Below, one piece after another: positions 33,020 to 45,089 of a stretch of 64,000 bases of DNA. Numbering within the stretch: position 1 is the first letter of the stretch; every line of letters begins with the position of its first letter. The notes beneath the pieces were generated by a model. The model ran no database searches. It was not told where the DNA came from and saw only the letters and a program-made list of their open reading frames with translations. Origin of the DNA: Thereva unica (Eukaryota > Arthropoda > Insecta > Diptera > Therevidae). The stretch spans positions 71,743,720 through 71,807,719 of the forward strand of contig OX465283.1 in the NCBI GenBank assembly GCA_949987705.1, in the 5' to 3' direction. The translations under genes were made by a program, and so were the position numbers.

Positions 33020-35790
33020 AGGAATGACGTGGCGTTTCAGAGGGTGTACAGTAGTACGTCCTCTGATTTTAACTATCTTTGGATTAAAATAATTATCCAT
33101 AGCCGCGTCATATTTTTCTGTTTTTTATATAGGAGTCCTAATATTAGTAATGAGCCCACCACCGCAGCCTTCGATGCTATCTCCGAACAGATTTCTGGAT
33201 TTTTATTTTCCCACCCGGAAAGCGAAATCATTGTTGCGGGTGATTTCAACGTTCACAATGTACATTGGCTAAATTACTCAAATGGCACCAGTGTTCCTGG
33301 CAAAGACGCAGAGCCTCAACAACTTGCACCAAATTGTTAAATGTCCCACGAGAGTCCCTGATATCCCAGGTCAAGGAACCCATCTCCTTGACCTGTTTCT
33401 TACTTCTCATCCGACGCGGTACTCCATCAAGGTTAGTTCACCCCTTGGCAACTCAGACCATAAACTAATTGGCGCTTATTTCCCATATCCATCCTCGACC
33501 ACAACCAGCGCAGCTCCTAAAAGAACTGTGTGGCACTATGGGAAAGCCAACTGGTTGGGTCTTATTCGCTTCTTCCAGGCCACTGACTGGGATTTGTGTT
33601 TCCGTAATGCCAATGCGAACTATGCGGCCCTCTGTGTCACCAAAATTATTCGAGCGGGTATGCGCTTGTTCATCCCTCACTCTACCAAATCTGTGAAGCC
33701 TAGGCTGAACAAATGGTTCAATGGGGAATGTATGAACGCAATCAAAGCTAAAGAAGCCGCATATAAAGCATACAGACGTTCGCCTAATGAGCCACTTCGT
33801 CGAGAGTACATACATCAAACTGAGAAACTCCTGTAACACCATCATCAGGAAAGTCAAATCATCATTTGATGATAGATTGAGAAGTAAGATTCTTAACTCC
33901 ACTACAGGCAGCAAAAACTTCTGGTCCTTGGTAACCGCCATCAAGAAGAATTTTACTTCCTCCTCAATAGGTACCTCCTTTTATTCACAACAAGGAAGTG
34001 ATAACAGAAAGCAAACCCAAGGCCGACCTATTAGCTTCTCTGTTCGCCGCAAATTCGTCTTTACCCGATGCTGCTATGTCACCCCCCACTCTCGAGAATA
34101 CCACCCACTCAATGGACGGAGTTCACTTCAGGACTCGCGAGGTGTTTAGGTGTCTCAAAGAACTCGACGCCAATAAATCCACTGGTCCCGACAAAATCCC
34201 CCCTATGGTACTTAAAAAATGTGCCTCACCTTTGGCTAAACCTCTGCGCAAACTTTTTGCCCTGTCTTACTTCTCCGGAGTGTATCCCGACTCTTGGAAA
34301 CTAGCTCATGTTCAGCCAATCCCAAAAAAAGGTGAAGCCAGCGACCCCTTAAACGACCGCCCAATAGCAATTACTTCTGTTCTCCCCAAAATCATGGAGA
34401 CAATAATCAATAAAAAGCTGATGAAATATCTAGAATCCAACCAAATTATACACGACAGGCAATACGGCTTCAGACCTAAACGGTCCACTGGCGATCTGCT
34501 TGTGTGTTTAACCGAGCGTATCAACCAAAGCATTCACAGCTTTGGCGAGTCTGGTCTGGTTGCTTTAGATATATCAAAGGCTTTTGACAGAGTATGGCAC
34601 CCAGCTCTGTTGAATAAACTCCAAGCTATTGGTATACATTTAGTTCTAAGGAACTGGATTAAGAGCTTTCTTTCAGGCTGTTCAATCAAGGTAGTATTGG
34701 ACGGTGTCGAATTCAACCCACATGTCATTTCGGCCGGAGTTCCCCAGGGGTCAATTCTCTCACCCGCACTTTTTCTAATCTTCATTAATGATCTGCTCTC
34801 AATCCCTCCAACCCACTTCACTGCTTCGCTGATGACGGTACTCTGAATTTCTCTTACTCCTTCGACAATATAAGACAAGCACGTGCCAGACCTTGTCTTT
34901 ACCACCGTCAACTGATGTCGACTTCGATCAACCGGGATATCGAATCGATTCTTCATTGGGGCGAAATGAACCGCGTCGAATTCAATGCCACAAAAACGAA
35001 GTATTGTCTGATCTCCAATAAAAATTGTACCGACCTTCCTCCTATCTCAGTGGATAAAGAGAACCTAACGGCTGACTCAACTCTTAACATCCTAGGGGTA
35101 ACTTTAACGGAGCATCTGCGATGGAATGATCACATATTTCACATCGCAAAACAAGCCTCCCAATGCCTTGCCTCCAGCCAGCCGCATTGGCTACAATATA
35201 CAAATCCTACATTCGGCCGCGCCTCGAATACAACTCGTATATCTGGGCAGGCGCCCCAAAAACCACCTTGGCTTGTCTCGACAAGGTGCAAAATCGTGCC
35301 CTCAAACTCATTGGTGATGGCCCCTTTCGCGCCTCCATAGACACCTTGAGCCACCGTAGGAATGTAGCAGCCCTCTCCATACTTTATCGCTATTACCATG
35401 GCGACTGTTCCACCGAAATTCAGGACCTCCTGCCTGCACGGCAATACTTTCCCGCAACACAAGACTAGCCCGCTCGGCTCACCCCCATACCCTACAGCCC
35501 CCTCGTTCACGCACAATGCGGTTTAGAAGTTCGTTTATGAATAGAACAACTCGACTGTGGAATAATCTCCCGCAGTCAGTATTTCCGAACTCGTACAACA
35601 CCTTAGAGTTCAAACGTCAGGTTCATCGTCATTTTCTTCTACACCCTCCAGACCCCCTCTAACCTTTCCTATTCTCCTCTATTCTTCAAACCAAGCTTAC
35701 TACTAGACATTGCACCATGAACTGAGCGACATGACGGATGGTAGTACAAAGGGTTACACCTAAGCTTGGTTTTTTCATATATAAAAAAAA
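33020..35790 (+). pseudogene. LINE family B, longest copy (EN, RT, 3' end)
   Basis: Longest family copy here. EN part: FFCFLYRSPN, VAGDFNVHNVHWL (33230-33265), then after a frameshift LGNSDHKLIGAYFP (33450-33480), the S-D-H catalytic motif. Connector: KTIGSKNFW-type block near 33905. RT at 33998-34846: KSTGPDKIPPMVLK, NDRPIAITSVLPK, GFRPKRSTGD, VALDISKAFDRVWHPALL, SAGVPQGSILSPALF. The catalytic FADD box (near 34825) is intact but in another frame. Tail YIRPRLEYNSYIW, LSHRRNVAALSILYRYYHGD near 35360. The 3' untranslated end at 35690-35790 contains TACTACTAGACATTGCACCA and an A-rich tail. Jockey/CR1-like group. At least four frameshifts. Confidence 0.92.
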
Positions 35791-36289
35791 GCCGTAATCC
35801 ATTGACTTCCTATCCAAATTTCTGGCTCTTTCTGAGAGTGGTAGCACCAATATGGCCTAAACCAATCCCCTTTTCTTGAATCCACTACAGCGACCCGTCG
35901 TAAAAAATACTTAGTTTCCGCAGATTCGACTGAGGGGGGTTATGTTTTGTCTCGTCTAAGAGAAAGTAGGGTTCTCGATAATGTATGGCTATTCCTCGCT
36001 TATATGCACGACAAACCCGGCTCCACCTGCATATATGGCAAAATCAGTACCAGCCTCATGGTTTCGATTCAGCAAGAAGGTCTTCCTACCGATCACAATA
36101 CTTTGCTCAACTTGTACATTAAGTATCATGAGCAGTACCAATAACATCCCAACAAGTAAGCAGGGACGTCTCCAGTTATGCTTCGTACGTAAGTTCTCTA
36201 CATGTGTCACAGCTCCAAAAAAGCCTTGATGAAATGCGTAGATATTATCGTCCCTAACTAGTGACTTCTCCAACGCCTAGCCCGATCTC

Positions 36290-39130
36290 GAATCTTCACC
36301 CCAAACCATGCCAAGCTGATGGTATAAGGTGCTTCTATCACAACTGCAGTGGTATGTGAGGCAAACTGAATTGTCTCTTTATCGACGCAAATTCGTGCCA
36401 GTTTAATATACACGTGCTCACCGAAACATGGTTGAATGAGACTTACCTAAATGAGGAGATAATAGACTGCAGCCGGACAATCTATAGATACGACAGAGAC
36501 TACAATTCCAACGGTCTCACAAGAGGAGGAGTACTAATAGCCGTTAGAGACCCTTTAAATAGTGAACTAATAACAACCAAAATCTTTTGAATATTTCTTT
36601 ATATCGGTTCATTTTATATCCCCCCAAAACTAGCGAACCTATATATGACGATCTACTGCAATGCCATTGATCTTGACGAGATGGTATCTTGTTTCTCTAC
36701 CATCATTTTAAATGCCATTGAGAAATATGTACCCAGGATTATTAAAAGGAATAAATTATCGGAGTCTTGGCTTGACAGAAACATTCGATCTCTTCGCAAT
36801 GAGAGAAATAAATTGTATAACCTGATATGTATAACACTAATGTAACTGAGGAATTGAAACTGAAATACAATAGGCTTCGGAATTTAATCTTAGCTCATAT
36901 GAGGGCTATACCGCATACATCAATTCTGTTGAAGTTAGTATTATATAAGACCCCAACAATTTTTGGTCGTTAATTGAAAACGTTGAGGTTATTCCTCAAC
37001 AATGACAAATGGTAGAAAACATTTCTCATGCCCCAAGTAATTGCAACATGTTTGCTGATAGGTTCAGTGAAATTTATTGTCCCAACTCTGTTCCAAGGCA
37101 CTCTGATCCAACTGAACCGAACACTTCAGCTCTCATAGGATGATTTATCTCTGTCGATTGAAGATATACTGACATGGACTGACAATCTGCCATCTAGTTT
37201 CTTGCAACGATAATCAAATCATATCACATTCCCTGCGCATCTTTAACATATCATTATCGTTAGGTAAGTTTCCTACGTTGTGGAAGGAATCCTACCTCGT
37301 TCCTGTCCTACCAATCCATAAGACGTCTGATAAGTATTCAGTGGATAGCTCTAGAGGTATTGCCATTTTATCATCAATCCCCCAACTGTTTGAAAAACTC
37401 GTCCACGACAAGATTTCCCCTTTAATCGACCCATATTTAAATGAACAACTGCACCGCTTCAGAAAAGGAAGTTCGACCACTTTAAACCAACCTAACTGCT
37501 CTGTTGTATGAAGAATCGATGCCATTTATACTGACTTCAGCATGGCCTTTGATAAGGTAGGCCATCATATTATACTTGTTAAACTCTCAAGATTTGGAAT
37601 AACAGGTTCTGCCCTTGAATGGTTAAGATCCTATCTCAACGGAAGAACATAGGTTATCTGATTTCAAGGATTCCTTTCAAATGAAATCGAATAACTTTCG
37701 GTGTTCCTCAGGGCAGTCATCTTGGCCCTCTTCTGTTCAATATATTCATCTCTGTCCTATCCAAGTAATTAGAGAATATCCCGCAACTCTTTTACGCGGA
37801 CGATCTCAAAATATATAGTGTCATCAAGTCCAACTGGCGTATTCTTTATTCAGTTGAATCTCAATGCATTACAAGACTGGGGCACCACTAATAAATTGCA
37901 CCTTAACACCAACAAATGTCAAGCAATTACCTTCTCTCGTATACATAACACAGAGCAATATTATTATCGTCTCAACGACACGGTGTTGAATCAAGTCGAT
38001 CTATGTAGTGTTGTCCTAGACAAAAAACTTAATTTTAATTTGCTCTATGATAATATTACTGCCAGAGCCAACAAACTTGAAGGCTTTATTTATTAAGAGA
38101 AGATCTAAAGAATTCGACAATATATGGATCACAAAAACTCTCTTCAGTTCTCTACTCTGCCCTATACTGGAATATGCATGTCCTATCTGGAATCCTATTT
38201 TTCTCATAAGTAGCAACAGAATAGATTCAATTCAGAAGAAATTTATCCCCTTTGTTCTGAGAAGTCTACATAACCCGCGTGACTTTCTAAGCCTACCACC
38301 CTTCACGGAGAGGCTCAACGTGTTGGACCTCTTGCCGCTCTCTGCTGGGAGAACATTTATTATCGTATCTCTCACCTTACAAGTCTTGAACGGCAACCTT
38401 AAAGTTCAGTTTTTGTCGGATATGATCAAGTTAAGTGAAGACATCCCACTTACAAGACATACGGAACTGCTCAAGGAATGCTCACATCGGACAGAGTATC
38501 CAAGGAACGAGCCTGTCAACAGATGCTGCGTGGTCTTTAACAATTATAGATCATTTTACTCCCTTTCAATAAATGAAGTATTCTACAAAAAAGATTTAAA
38601 CCACTTTCTGACATCCTGAATACTACCCAAGTAGAAATTTTTTCTAGTAATCCACCAGTAACTCGTTAGTTTTTCCCCTTCTCTAACAAGGAAAAACTAG
38701 AATATGCATTTTTACATCCTCTACCGATTGCAATACAACCGGTTACCTCGTTTCATCATTTTTTCTATTTCTAGAGCACTTTTTGGGGTTTCGCTGCAGG
38801 CCTACTAGAATAGTTCCTTGTAGGGAAAAACAAGACTAGTTTTTCTCCAGTCTTTCCTCGCGAGTAACTTCTAGGATAATGCTGGAATAGTTATTTCGAA
38901 TCAGTTTCTCTCGAGTTATTCCTAGGGAAGTACTAGAATATGCAGTTTTTCTCCACATTCACAAGTTACTAGTAGGGCCTCGTCAAAACTAGAAGAATTT
39001 CTCCTTGGGTAACACTTTACATTTAACTAATTTATATACATATGCTAATACTGTTTCTATAAGTTCTAACGATTTGTTTTATTCTCTGTTGTATTTATGT
39101 AGTTTAAGTATGCCTTGTTTGATGAATAAA
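36290..39130 (+). pseudogene. LINE family C-like copy (EN, RT, tail)
   Basis: EN: FNIHVLTETWLNETYLNEEI near 36400 and GGVLIAVRDPLNSEL near 36525. RT: WKESYLVPVLPIHK and RGIAILSSIPQLFEKLVHDK (37280-37410), DFSMAFDKVGHHI (37540), a motif-B region near 37700 and YADDLKIY near 37795 (intact box but off-frame). C-terminal part at 38047-38619: LLCPILEYACPIWNP and LPPFTERLNVLDLLPL, ending at a stop near 38619. The 3' end has AATAAATAAATAAA at about 39125. A MITE (38626-39009) sits just after the stop. Related to the copy at 53225-56790. Many frameshifts. Confidence 0.85.
38626..39009. mobile_element. TA-flanked MITE with CCCAAG ends
   Basis: CCCAAGTAGAAATTTTTTCT on the left and the complement of CCCAAGGAGAAATTCTTCTA on the right, with TA at 38624-38625 and 39010-39011. 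It separates the stop codon of the LINE from its 3' untranslated tail. TAGAATATGCA-type repeats lie inside. Same TA|CCCA architecture as 21193-21908 but a different sequence. Confidence 0.85.
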
Positions 39131-39131
39131 T

Positions 39132-39573
39132 AAATAAAAGGAACGGAGGTATTGAAAGAAATATAGAAAAGGTGTCTATTTTATTTAGAATAATTTAATT
39201 AAAAAAATCATGCGGTCAACCAATTTGTGGGCAAACTAAGGGTGTTCCACTACACTCTTAAACGAAGCGACTCCAAGAATAAATCTCGCATCTGGCCCAA
39301 AAACCCAATGAAATGCTTAACTGACTAGACTTCACGGTCTCTATGGCGTATATGTACTTTCGCATGATAAATTGAAGAGAATTTACCTAGAGCTACTGTT
39401 AGTCAACATGTTGGTAAACCTCAGCCCGTTGTTTTGCCTTCAATCAACTTTTACCGTCCTGGATCAGGTCCTCGAATTGACAATCGAAGTTGTATAAAAC
39501 CGGCATAGAGTGTGTGATTCTAAACAACATCTAACCATCCTTAAATTTTTTATTGTACTTATATGAGCTGTTA
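39132..39573. other. Unassigned stretch
   Basis: About 440 bp between a LINE tail and a MITE; no ORF with a recognisable motif. Confidence 0.5.
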
Positions 39574-39971
39574 AGGCCCTTGGAGACGCTAAAACATGGT
39601 ACGAGTAAACATGGTACGACCAAAAACCCGCAGACGGTAAGACATGTGCTAAGACCGATTTACTTGAACACCGCTCTCTTGTCAAAATATTTCAAGTTAA
39701 TCTGTCATTCAGTTGTCAACTGGTAAATTGAAACATTTCGTGTACGAGTAAATTTGGTCAAACAAGTCCGCAAATGGTAGGACATGGTATCATCAACACG
39801 AAACTCCGCCCACGAACATCGACGGAAATCAAACCAGTTTTGATTTTAGTCGGACCGTTGATCGGACCAAAAAACTGGTACGCGTACCGGCCCGTACACG
39901 GCTAACATCACCTCGAACATGGTCCCTGTACCATGTTTACTCGTACCATGTTTTAGCGTCTCCAAGGGCCT
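39574..39971. mobile_element. PIF/Harbinger MITE, TSD TTA
   Basis: AGGCCCTTGGAGACGCTAAA begins a perfect inverted repeat of more than 40 bp. TTA flanks both ends (39571-39573, 39972-39974), the classic Harbinger target. Internal ACATGGTAC repeats occur in both orientations. Non-coding. Confidence 0.92.
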
Positions 39972-40226
39972 TTAGATCTTTTTTTTTTGTTTTTTTTCCC
40001 TGTATGAGGGATTGGACCCAAAGGTACTGCGGCTATTCATTTGGCCTATTGTACCTACTACACCCCTGTACCTCACTCTCTAGAAGTGAATTAGTGGAAA
40101 ATTCACTATTTACTTCAGTAGTTCATGAATCCACTAAAAAAATTGGTGAACAGGTCTATGCTAACTAATTGAATTAGTAAAATTTAATTTTTCTATTTTA
40201 TTAGTTAGTTTTTATTTAGTGAAAAT

Positions 40227-40638
40227 AACCCGGACATGAGTCAGTTCTGCTGACTGCCAGTACTGCCTCTGTTTGTCAAATCCACTGACTCTGAGTTTAC
40301 GTCCGGCCAGTTGGCACGTCAGTTTGTTACTAAAATGTCGTCGACCAGTATACATGCTCCCTTTAATATGTAAACAGTAGAGGGTAAATCCCATGAGTAA
40401 GGAGTTTCCTCGTACTTTTCTATTAGGTTTATTATTTGCAGGCGACTTAATTTATTTTCTGCTTTTTTTCCTGAAATAAACAAATTTGGAGATTTCATTC
40501 CATTTTGCATTCGTACTGCGCCATTTAAAATACCGAATTTAACATTTCACTGACTAGTCAGCACTGACCGTCAGTGAGTGTATACACGAGTCAGTGTCAG
40601 CGACAGTGTCAGTAAAATTGACCCGTGTAATGGCCGGG
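40227..40638. mobile_element. Possible MITE with AACCCGG ends
   Basis: TAACCCGGACATGAGTCAGT at the left loosely mirrors ACCCGTGTAATGGCCGGGTA at the right; CACTGAC/GTCAGTG motifs recur in both orientations inside. Boundaries and duplication are not certain. Confidence 0.35.
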
Positions 40639-40809
40639 TAAAGGCTTCTTTCTTCTATTAGCAAGTAAGATTATTTAAAATTTGTGTAATTACCATATAT
40701 GTATAGCATATGTAAATAACTGTTTTTCATTAAACTAAGGTAATGTTATACTCAAACGTGTTATTATACATATACAATGTTTATAGGTTATTATATTTAA
40801 GAAATTCAA

Positions 40810-41215
40810 ATGGTCAAAAGTCACTAATTCATAGTTGCAGACATGACACCTGACACTTGAACAAGTTCAGCAGTCGGCCTAATGGCTTGTCGCTTAGACT
40901 TGAATGCTCGAAACCCTGCTCCTGGCTAAAGCCTGCATGTGGGGTCCTCCGCCTTTCGTATCTTCCATAAGTGGTAATTTAGGACGCAGTATCCGGTAAA
41001 CAAGCCAACAAGTATGTTTCATCAAAGTCTGATCGGCTAGGGCCCTTTTGCAGCAAGCTGCTAAGCGCTCGATAGCCGGCGCTAAAACGATGAATGCAAT
41101 GTCAGAGCCCTGTTTAGCTAGGGCATCCGCTTTTTCATTGCCTTTGAAGCCCCGATGACGCGGGACCCAGACAAGGGTAACGTGACTGAAAACGTCCAGC
41201 TCACCAAGAACAAGT
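40810..41215 (-). pseudogene. LINE RNase H domain fragment
   Basis: Minus-strand frame reads VTLVWVPRHRGFKGNEKADALAKQGSD (the WVPRHRGFKGNEKADALAK core lies near 41080-41170). This is the C-terminal half of the RNase H domain found in I, Loa and R1-group LINEs, with the conserved H, N and D. It then runs on to about 40870 with stops. No adjoining RT on this strand. Confidence 0.85.
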
Positions 41216-41538
41216 TAGCAGTCCCAAACTAAGTTCGACTTGGTGCGAAGCCCTACTTGCCGCTTGACTACCTTGCTTTCGTAGACTATGAGAAAGCATT
41301 CTACTCGGTTAATAGGAGCTTTATATGAGAGAAAATAACAGAATTAATAAAAGCCCTATAAAACAATTCAGAGTTCTTCAAAATGAAAAATTGTCCGACA
41401 GCTTTGAGGTGAGCTCAGGAGTACGACAAGGATGCCTACTTTCGTATTGCTATTTCTTATAGTAATAAACGACATCCTTGTCAGCGCTCTAGATAGTAGA
41501 ACAGGCGGCATACAATGGGGTTTGCTAGACCGCCTTAA

Positions 41539-42373
41539 GGGGGGACAACACCTTGAATGTTCAAAAAAATCGACTTTTTTTTATTGCTCTAATTGATACT
41601 TTATTCTATCTAGAATATATGTGTAAAAGGATTTTTAAAAATTCGAAGTCGTTTTCGAGTTATAACAATTTTTGTCGGAGCGTGACACTGATTGCAACCG
41701 GCGCCTGAGCTGATCTTCCGCTGTCGGGCGGACGAAATCAGGCTCGCCAAAGCTAGTTCGTTCAGGTCAAATAATGCAAAAATGTACGCTTTATGGTACA
41801 CTTTATGGTGCAGGAACAGCAGACTGATGGTAAGATTCAAACGCGAGCAGTAACGTACGCTAAACGTGCAGCGTTTTGTACGCCACACTTTGACAGCCGT
41901 TTTCTCGAATCCATGGATTTCAAACTGGCTGCACACTTTCCTCGGAATCTACTCGGCCAAATGACTTGAAATTTTGACAGAATGTTTATAAAAGCACTCT
42001 CTACGACCTAGCGTAGCCGTTTTTTGATTGGTTTATTTGTTCCAAAATGGCGGCTATTTATTGTTAAAAATTCTCCAAAAAATCGACTTTTTTACTTTAA
42101 GTGGCTGTTTTTTCAAAATGATTTAATTGGAATCCATTTTTATTGTTTCAGGTCCCCGTGGTATGTGCAGCCTGCGAAAAGGTGCATGCGCGAGGATTTG
42201 TTAAACAAATATAGTTTGTTAAAACTTTTTCGACTTTGTTAACGTGTAAAAGTAAAGTTTAATAGTTGTTTTAATAAATAAAAAAAGTTTCCTTTGGTTT
42301 TAAAAAGTATTGTTTACAATATTGAACTTTCAATTTAACGTAAAATCGTGCCTATTCAAGGTGTTGTCCCCCC
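41539..42373. mobile_element. TTAA-target (piggyBac-type) non-autonomous element
   Basis: GGGGGGACAACACCTTGAA and its exact complement bound 835 bp, with TTAA at 41535-41538 and 42374-42377. Removing the element plus one TTAA gives CGC CTT AAG GAT CTC, restoring the LINE frame RLKDLDY, which proves the target. Small interior ORFs (108 residues minus at 41610-41936) show no transposase motif. piggyBac is the main TTAA superfamily; its tips usually start CCY, so the G-rich tip is a little unusual. Confidence 0.9.
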
Positions 42374-42795
42374 TTAAGGATCTCGACTACCCGGATGATA
42401 TCTGTTTGCTGGCCCACCGACATCACGACCTTAAAAACATGTTAAACAATTTGGCAACAGAAAGTAGTCTAGCAGGCTGCGGGCAAACGCAAACACCTTT
42501 GAACGCATAGCGCTGAATAACCTTGACTAGGAACTGGTAGATTCTGTATTCTGCTATCTCGGTAGTATTATTATGGCGGGGCAGAAGAGGACGTCAGTTC
42601 CAGAATAAATTAAGCACGAGGCGCATATGCATGTCTGTTCCGCATATGAAGATCAACGGAGATCTAACTAACACCAAATTGCGGTTGTTGAGCTCCAACG
42701 TTTAGGCAGCTCTTTTGTATGTTTGCGACACATGGAAAGTCACCCAATTTATCACAAGGTGCCTTCAAGTTTTCATCAACAGGTGATGTATCTAA

Positions 42796-42947
42796 AGGCC
42801 GCCATACACGGTCAAATTGGATGTACATCCAGAATTTCATCAAACCCATAAGCGCAATGAGTTTTGATCGGCCGACCGGCCCACAATTGATAGTTTTGGT
42901 TGTACATTAGCCCTTCGATGTACATCCAATTTGATGTATGGGGGCCT
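42796..42947 (+). mobile_element. Harbinger-like MITE (CATACACGGT family), TSD TAA
   Basis: AGGCCGCCATACACGGTCAA to TGATGTATGGGGGCCT, with TAA at 42793-42795 and 42948-42950. The centre has GATCGGCCGACCGGCCCACA. It lies head-to-tail with a second copy. Confidence 0.88.
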
Positions 42948-42949
42948 TA

Positions 42950-43104
42950 AGGCCCCCATACACGGTCAAATTGGCTGTACAACCAGATTTTCATCAAACC
43001 TATAAGCGCAATGTATTTTGATCGGCCGACCGGCCCACAATCGATAGTTTTGGTTGTACAACCGCACTTCGCTGTACAACCAATTGGACCGTGTATGGGG
43101 TCCT
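42950..43104 (+). mobile_element. Harbinger-like MITE (CATACACGGT family), TSD TTA
   Basis: AGGCCCCCATACACGGTCAA to CCGTGTATGGGGTCCT, with TTA at 42947-42949 and 43105-43107. It differs from its neighbour by TGTACAACC replacing TGTACATCC near both ends. Removing both copies restores the LINE codons GTA TCT AAT GAA. Confidence 0.88.
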
Positions 43105-43191
43105 TTAATGAAGAACTATGGCGCCGTGCCAGCCAAGAAAGGATAGACGACGAAGTGAGGCTAAGGAAATGGAATTGGATTTGGCTACACT

Positions 43192-44871
43192 CAGCGCCGG
43201 CCCTAGGGTAGAGCGAGTGGAGCGGTCGCTCTAGGTGGAAAGGGGCGCCAAAATGAGCGTTAAAAGAAATTTCGACCGCCTTTTGGAATAAGGCAATTTT
43301 TGATTTAGGCAATTTTGATTTTTGAAAAATTTGGCTTTTATTTTTTGTTTAGCACAGCACGTGGCTCCGTTTAGAAAATATTTAGGTTCTAAATTGATAA
43401 AAAACTTTGAATACTATTTTTGAAGTTATAAGGCATTTTGATGCTAAAATTGGCACTATTTCGTACTTTTTCAGTACGTTTCCACCTGAACTATGTCGAA
43501 AAGTACCAAATAAACCCGTCATAGCCGTAAAAAAATTTAAGCAAACTTAAATACATATTTAGATAGAGCTCTTTGAGGCCTACAATTAGAAAGATAAAAA
43601 AGTTTTCATTCTATCAGGCTCTCCTCTGATTATCGGGCTGAACTACTAGTAGTGATGAGCAAGACTGAGCTTGCACATTTAGCAAGACCAAGACAAGACT
43701 GCAAGAGTTTTTGCAAGAGTTTCTGCAAGATATTTTGCTCATCACTGCAGTTTTGGCTTTTCCTGTCTTGTCTTGGTCTGGCTTTGATCTTGCTAAATGT
43801 GCTTAAGAAATGCGATTGGTGGGTCAGTAATCAGCGGGATAGGGGGAGCAACATGTAGTGTATTTCAGTAATTAAAATTTCGACCTGGTACAAGTGCGAT
43901 CATAACCTCTTCGTGGTGACCACTGGAATCTGTCCTGAAAGAGATGGGCTAACTAGATCGGTCCTACCAAGCCAAGATGTAAAGTTATCGTATCGAGGGC
44001 TGCATGGCAGTGGGTAGGTTTTGCACTCTCTTTTAACGAATGCCTTGCGAGATCTCTTTCGGGTAGCCAAAAAAATTGGCAGCACCAGTTCCCATATAAT
44101 CTAGAGGGAACATTCCCATCATCCAGGGTAACAGGAACCCAGAAATAAAAAATATACTCACTAGAAGGTCAATGCAAGAAGGGCTGGAGTGGAATAAGGG
44201 GGCTCATGGACCATACCATACCCCGCTTTCATGAACTCCTTACCGAAGACAGGACTGCGGTCAAAAGCAAGGAAAGCTTGAACAGTCAAGTGTAAGCGAC
44301 AAGACACTTGTTCCAGCGATCTGGCTCACAAATATGAGCTGTAGGGGTGTAGTACAATAGGCCATAATAGGAATAGTAACTCAAAAAATACCCAAAGGGA
44401 TTAGCGGCTTTAAAATCTGATTAACGGCTCGCGATCTTTGAGGTTTACAGTTAGAATGCTATAAAAAGTTTCCCCTTGCTTTCTTAGGTTGATCAGGTAA
44501 AATTTTCGGTCTGAGCCGATAGTCGAATACGATATCCGGATCTGATAGTCGGATCGGAGCAAAAAAGAAACTTAAAACATCTACACCCAATACTACTGAA
44601 TCTTCTCGTGAAAGTCCCGTCGCAATCGGATAAGCTGTTTCAGAGATTAGCCTGGACCGACAGACAAAAATTTAAAAAAAAAGCTGTTTTAATAACATGT
44701 ACATAACCATATGGGATAAGAAAAAGACAATTATTTTGAAGCCACAGATTTCTTATTCTATATTAATGCAGAAGATAAACTCAAATTCAATTTATGTGAT
44801 GTCAAAGTGTTGACAAAAGGGCGCCGAAAGACAATCTCGCTCTACCCTGATCAAGGGCTAGGGCGGCGCTG
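43192..44871. mobile_element. hAT-type element, non-autonomous, 8-bp TSD
   Basis: The ends are CAGCGCCGGCCCTAGGGTAG and, inverted, CAGCGCCGCCCTAGCCC. Flanks GCTACACT (43184-43191) and GCCACACT (44872-44879) are an 8-bp duplication with one change. GGGCGCC motifs lie near both ends. The 1.68-kb interior has no hAT transposase; small ORFs only. It interrupts the LINE 41240-45080 right after RKWNWIWLH. Confidence 0.85.
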
Positions 44872-45089
44872 GCCACACTCTGCGAAGCGAAAACGAAAAT
44901 CTAGCCAAACTGCAATCCGCAAGGATCGCGTCGAGTCGGAAGACGTAGAACAATGTGGAGGAGAACCCTATTAGCAGAGGTCGCAACAACTGGGAGATCC
45001 TGGTCAGAGCTGAGAGCTGCCGCGCTAAATAGAGTCGATGGAGGGCAACTGTTTCCGCCCTATGTCCCATAAGAGATTACAGGAGCATA

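Larger units (their letters stand above)
41240..45080 (+). pseudogene. LINE split by four insertions
   Basis: Pieces in order: LAFVDYEKAFYSVNRSF (41265-41320, motif A aspartate present); motif B region near 41410-41460 in shifted frames; then, across the TTAA element, GLLDRLK and DLDYPDDICLLAHRHHDLKN, where YADD has become YPDD (42390); FCYLGSII near 42550; then, across two tandem MITEs, NEELWRRASQERIDDEVRL (43108-43160) and RKWNWIWLH. After the hAT element the 3' tail resumes at 44872 with blocks matching the intact-looking tail at 60115-60271. The family belongs to the endonuclease-RT group with a WKWIGHTLRR-like end. Dead. Confidence 0.85.
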
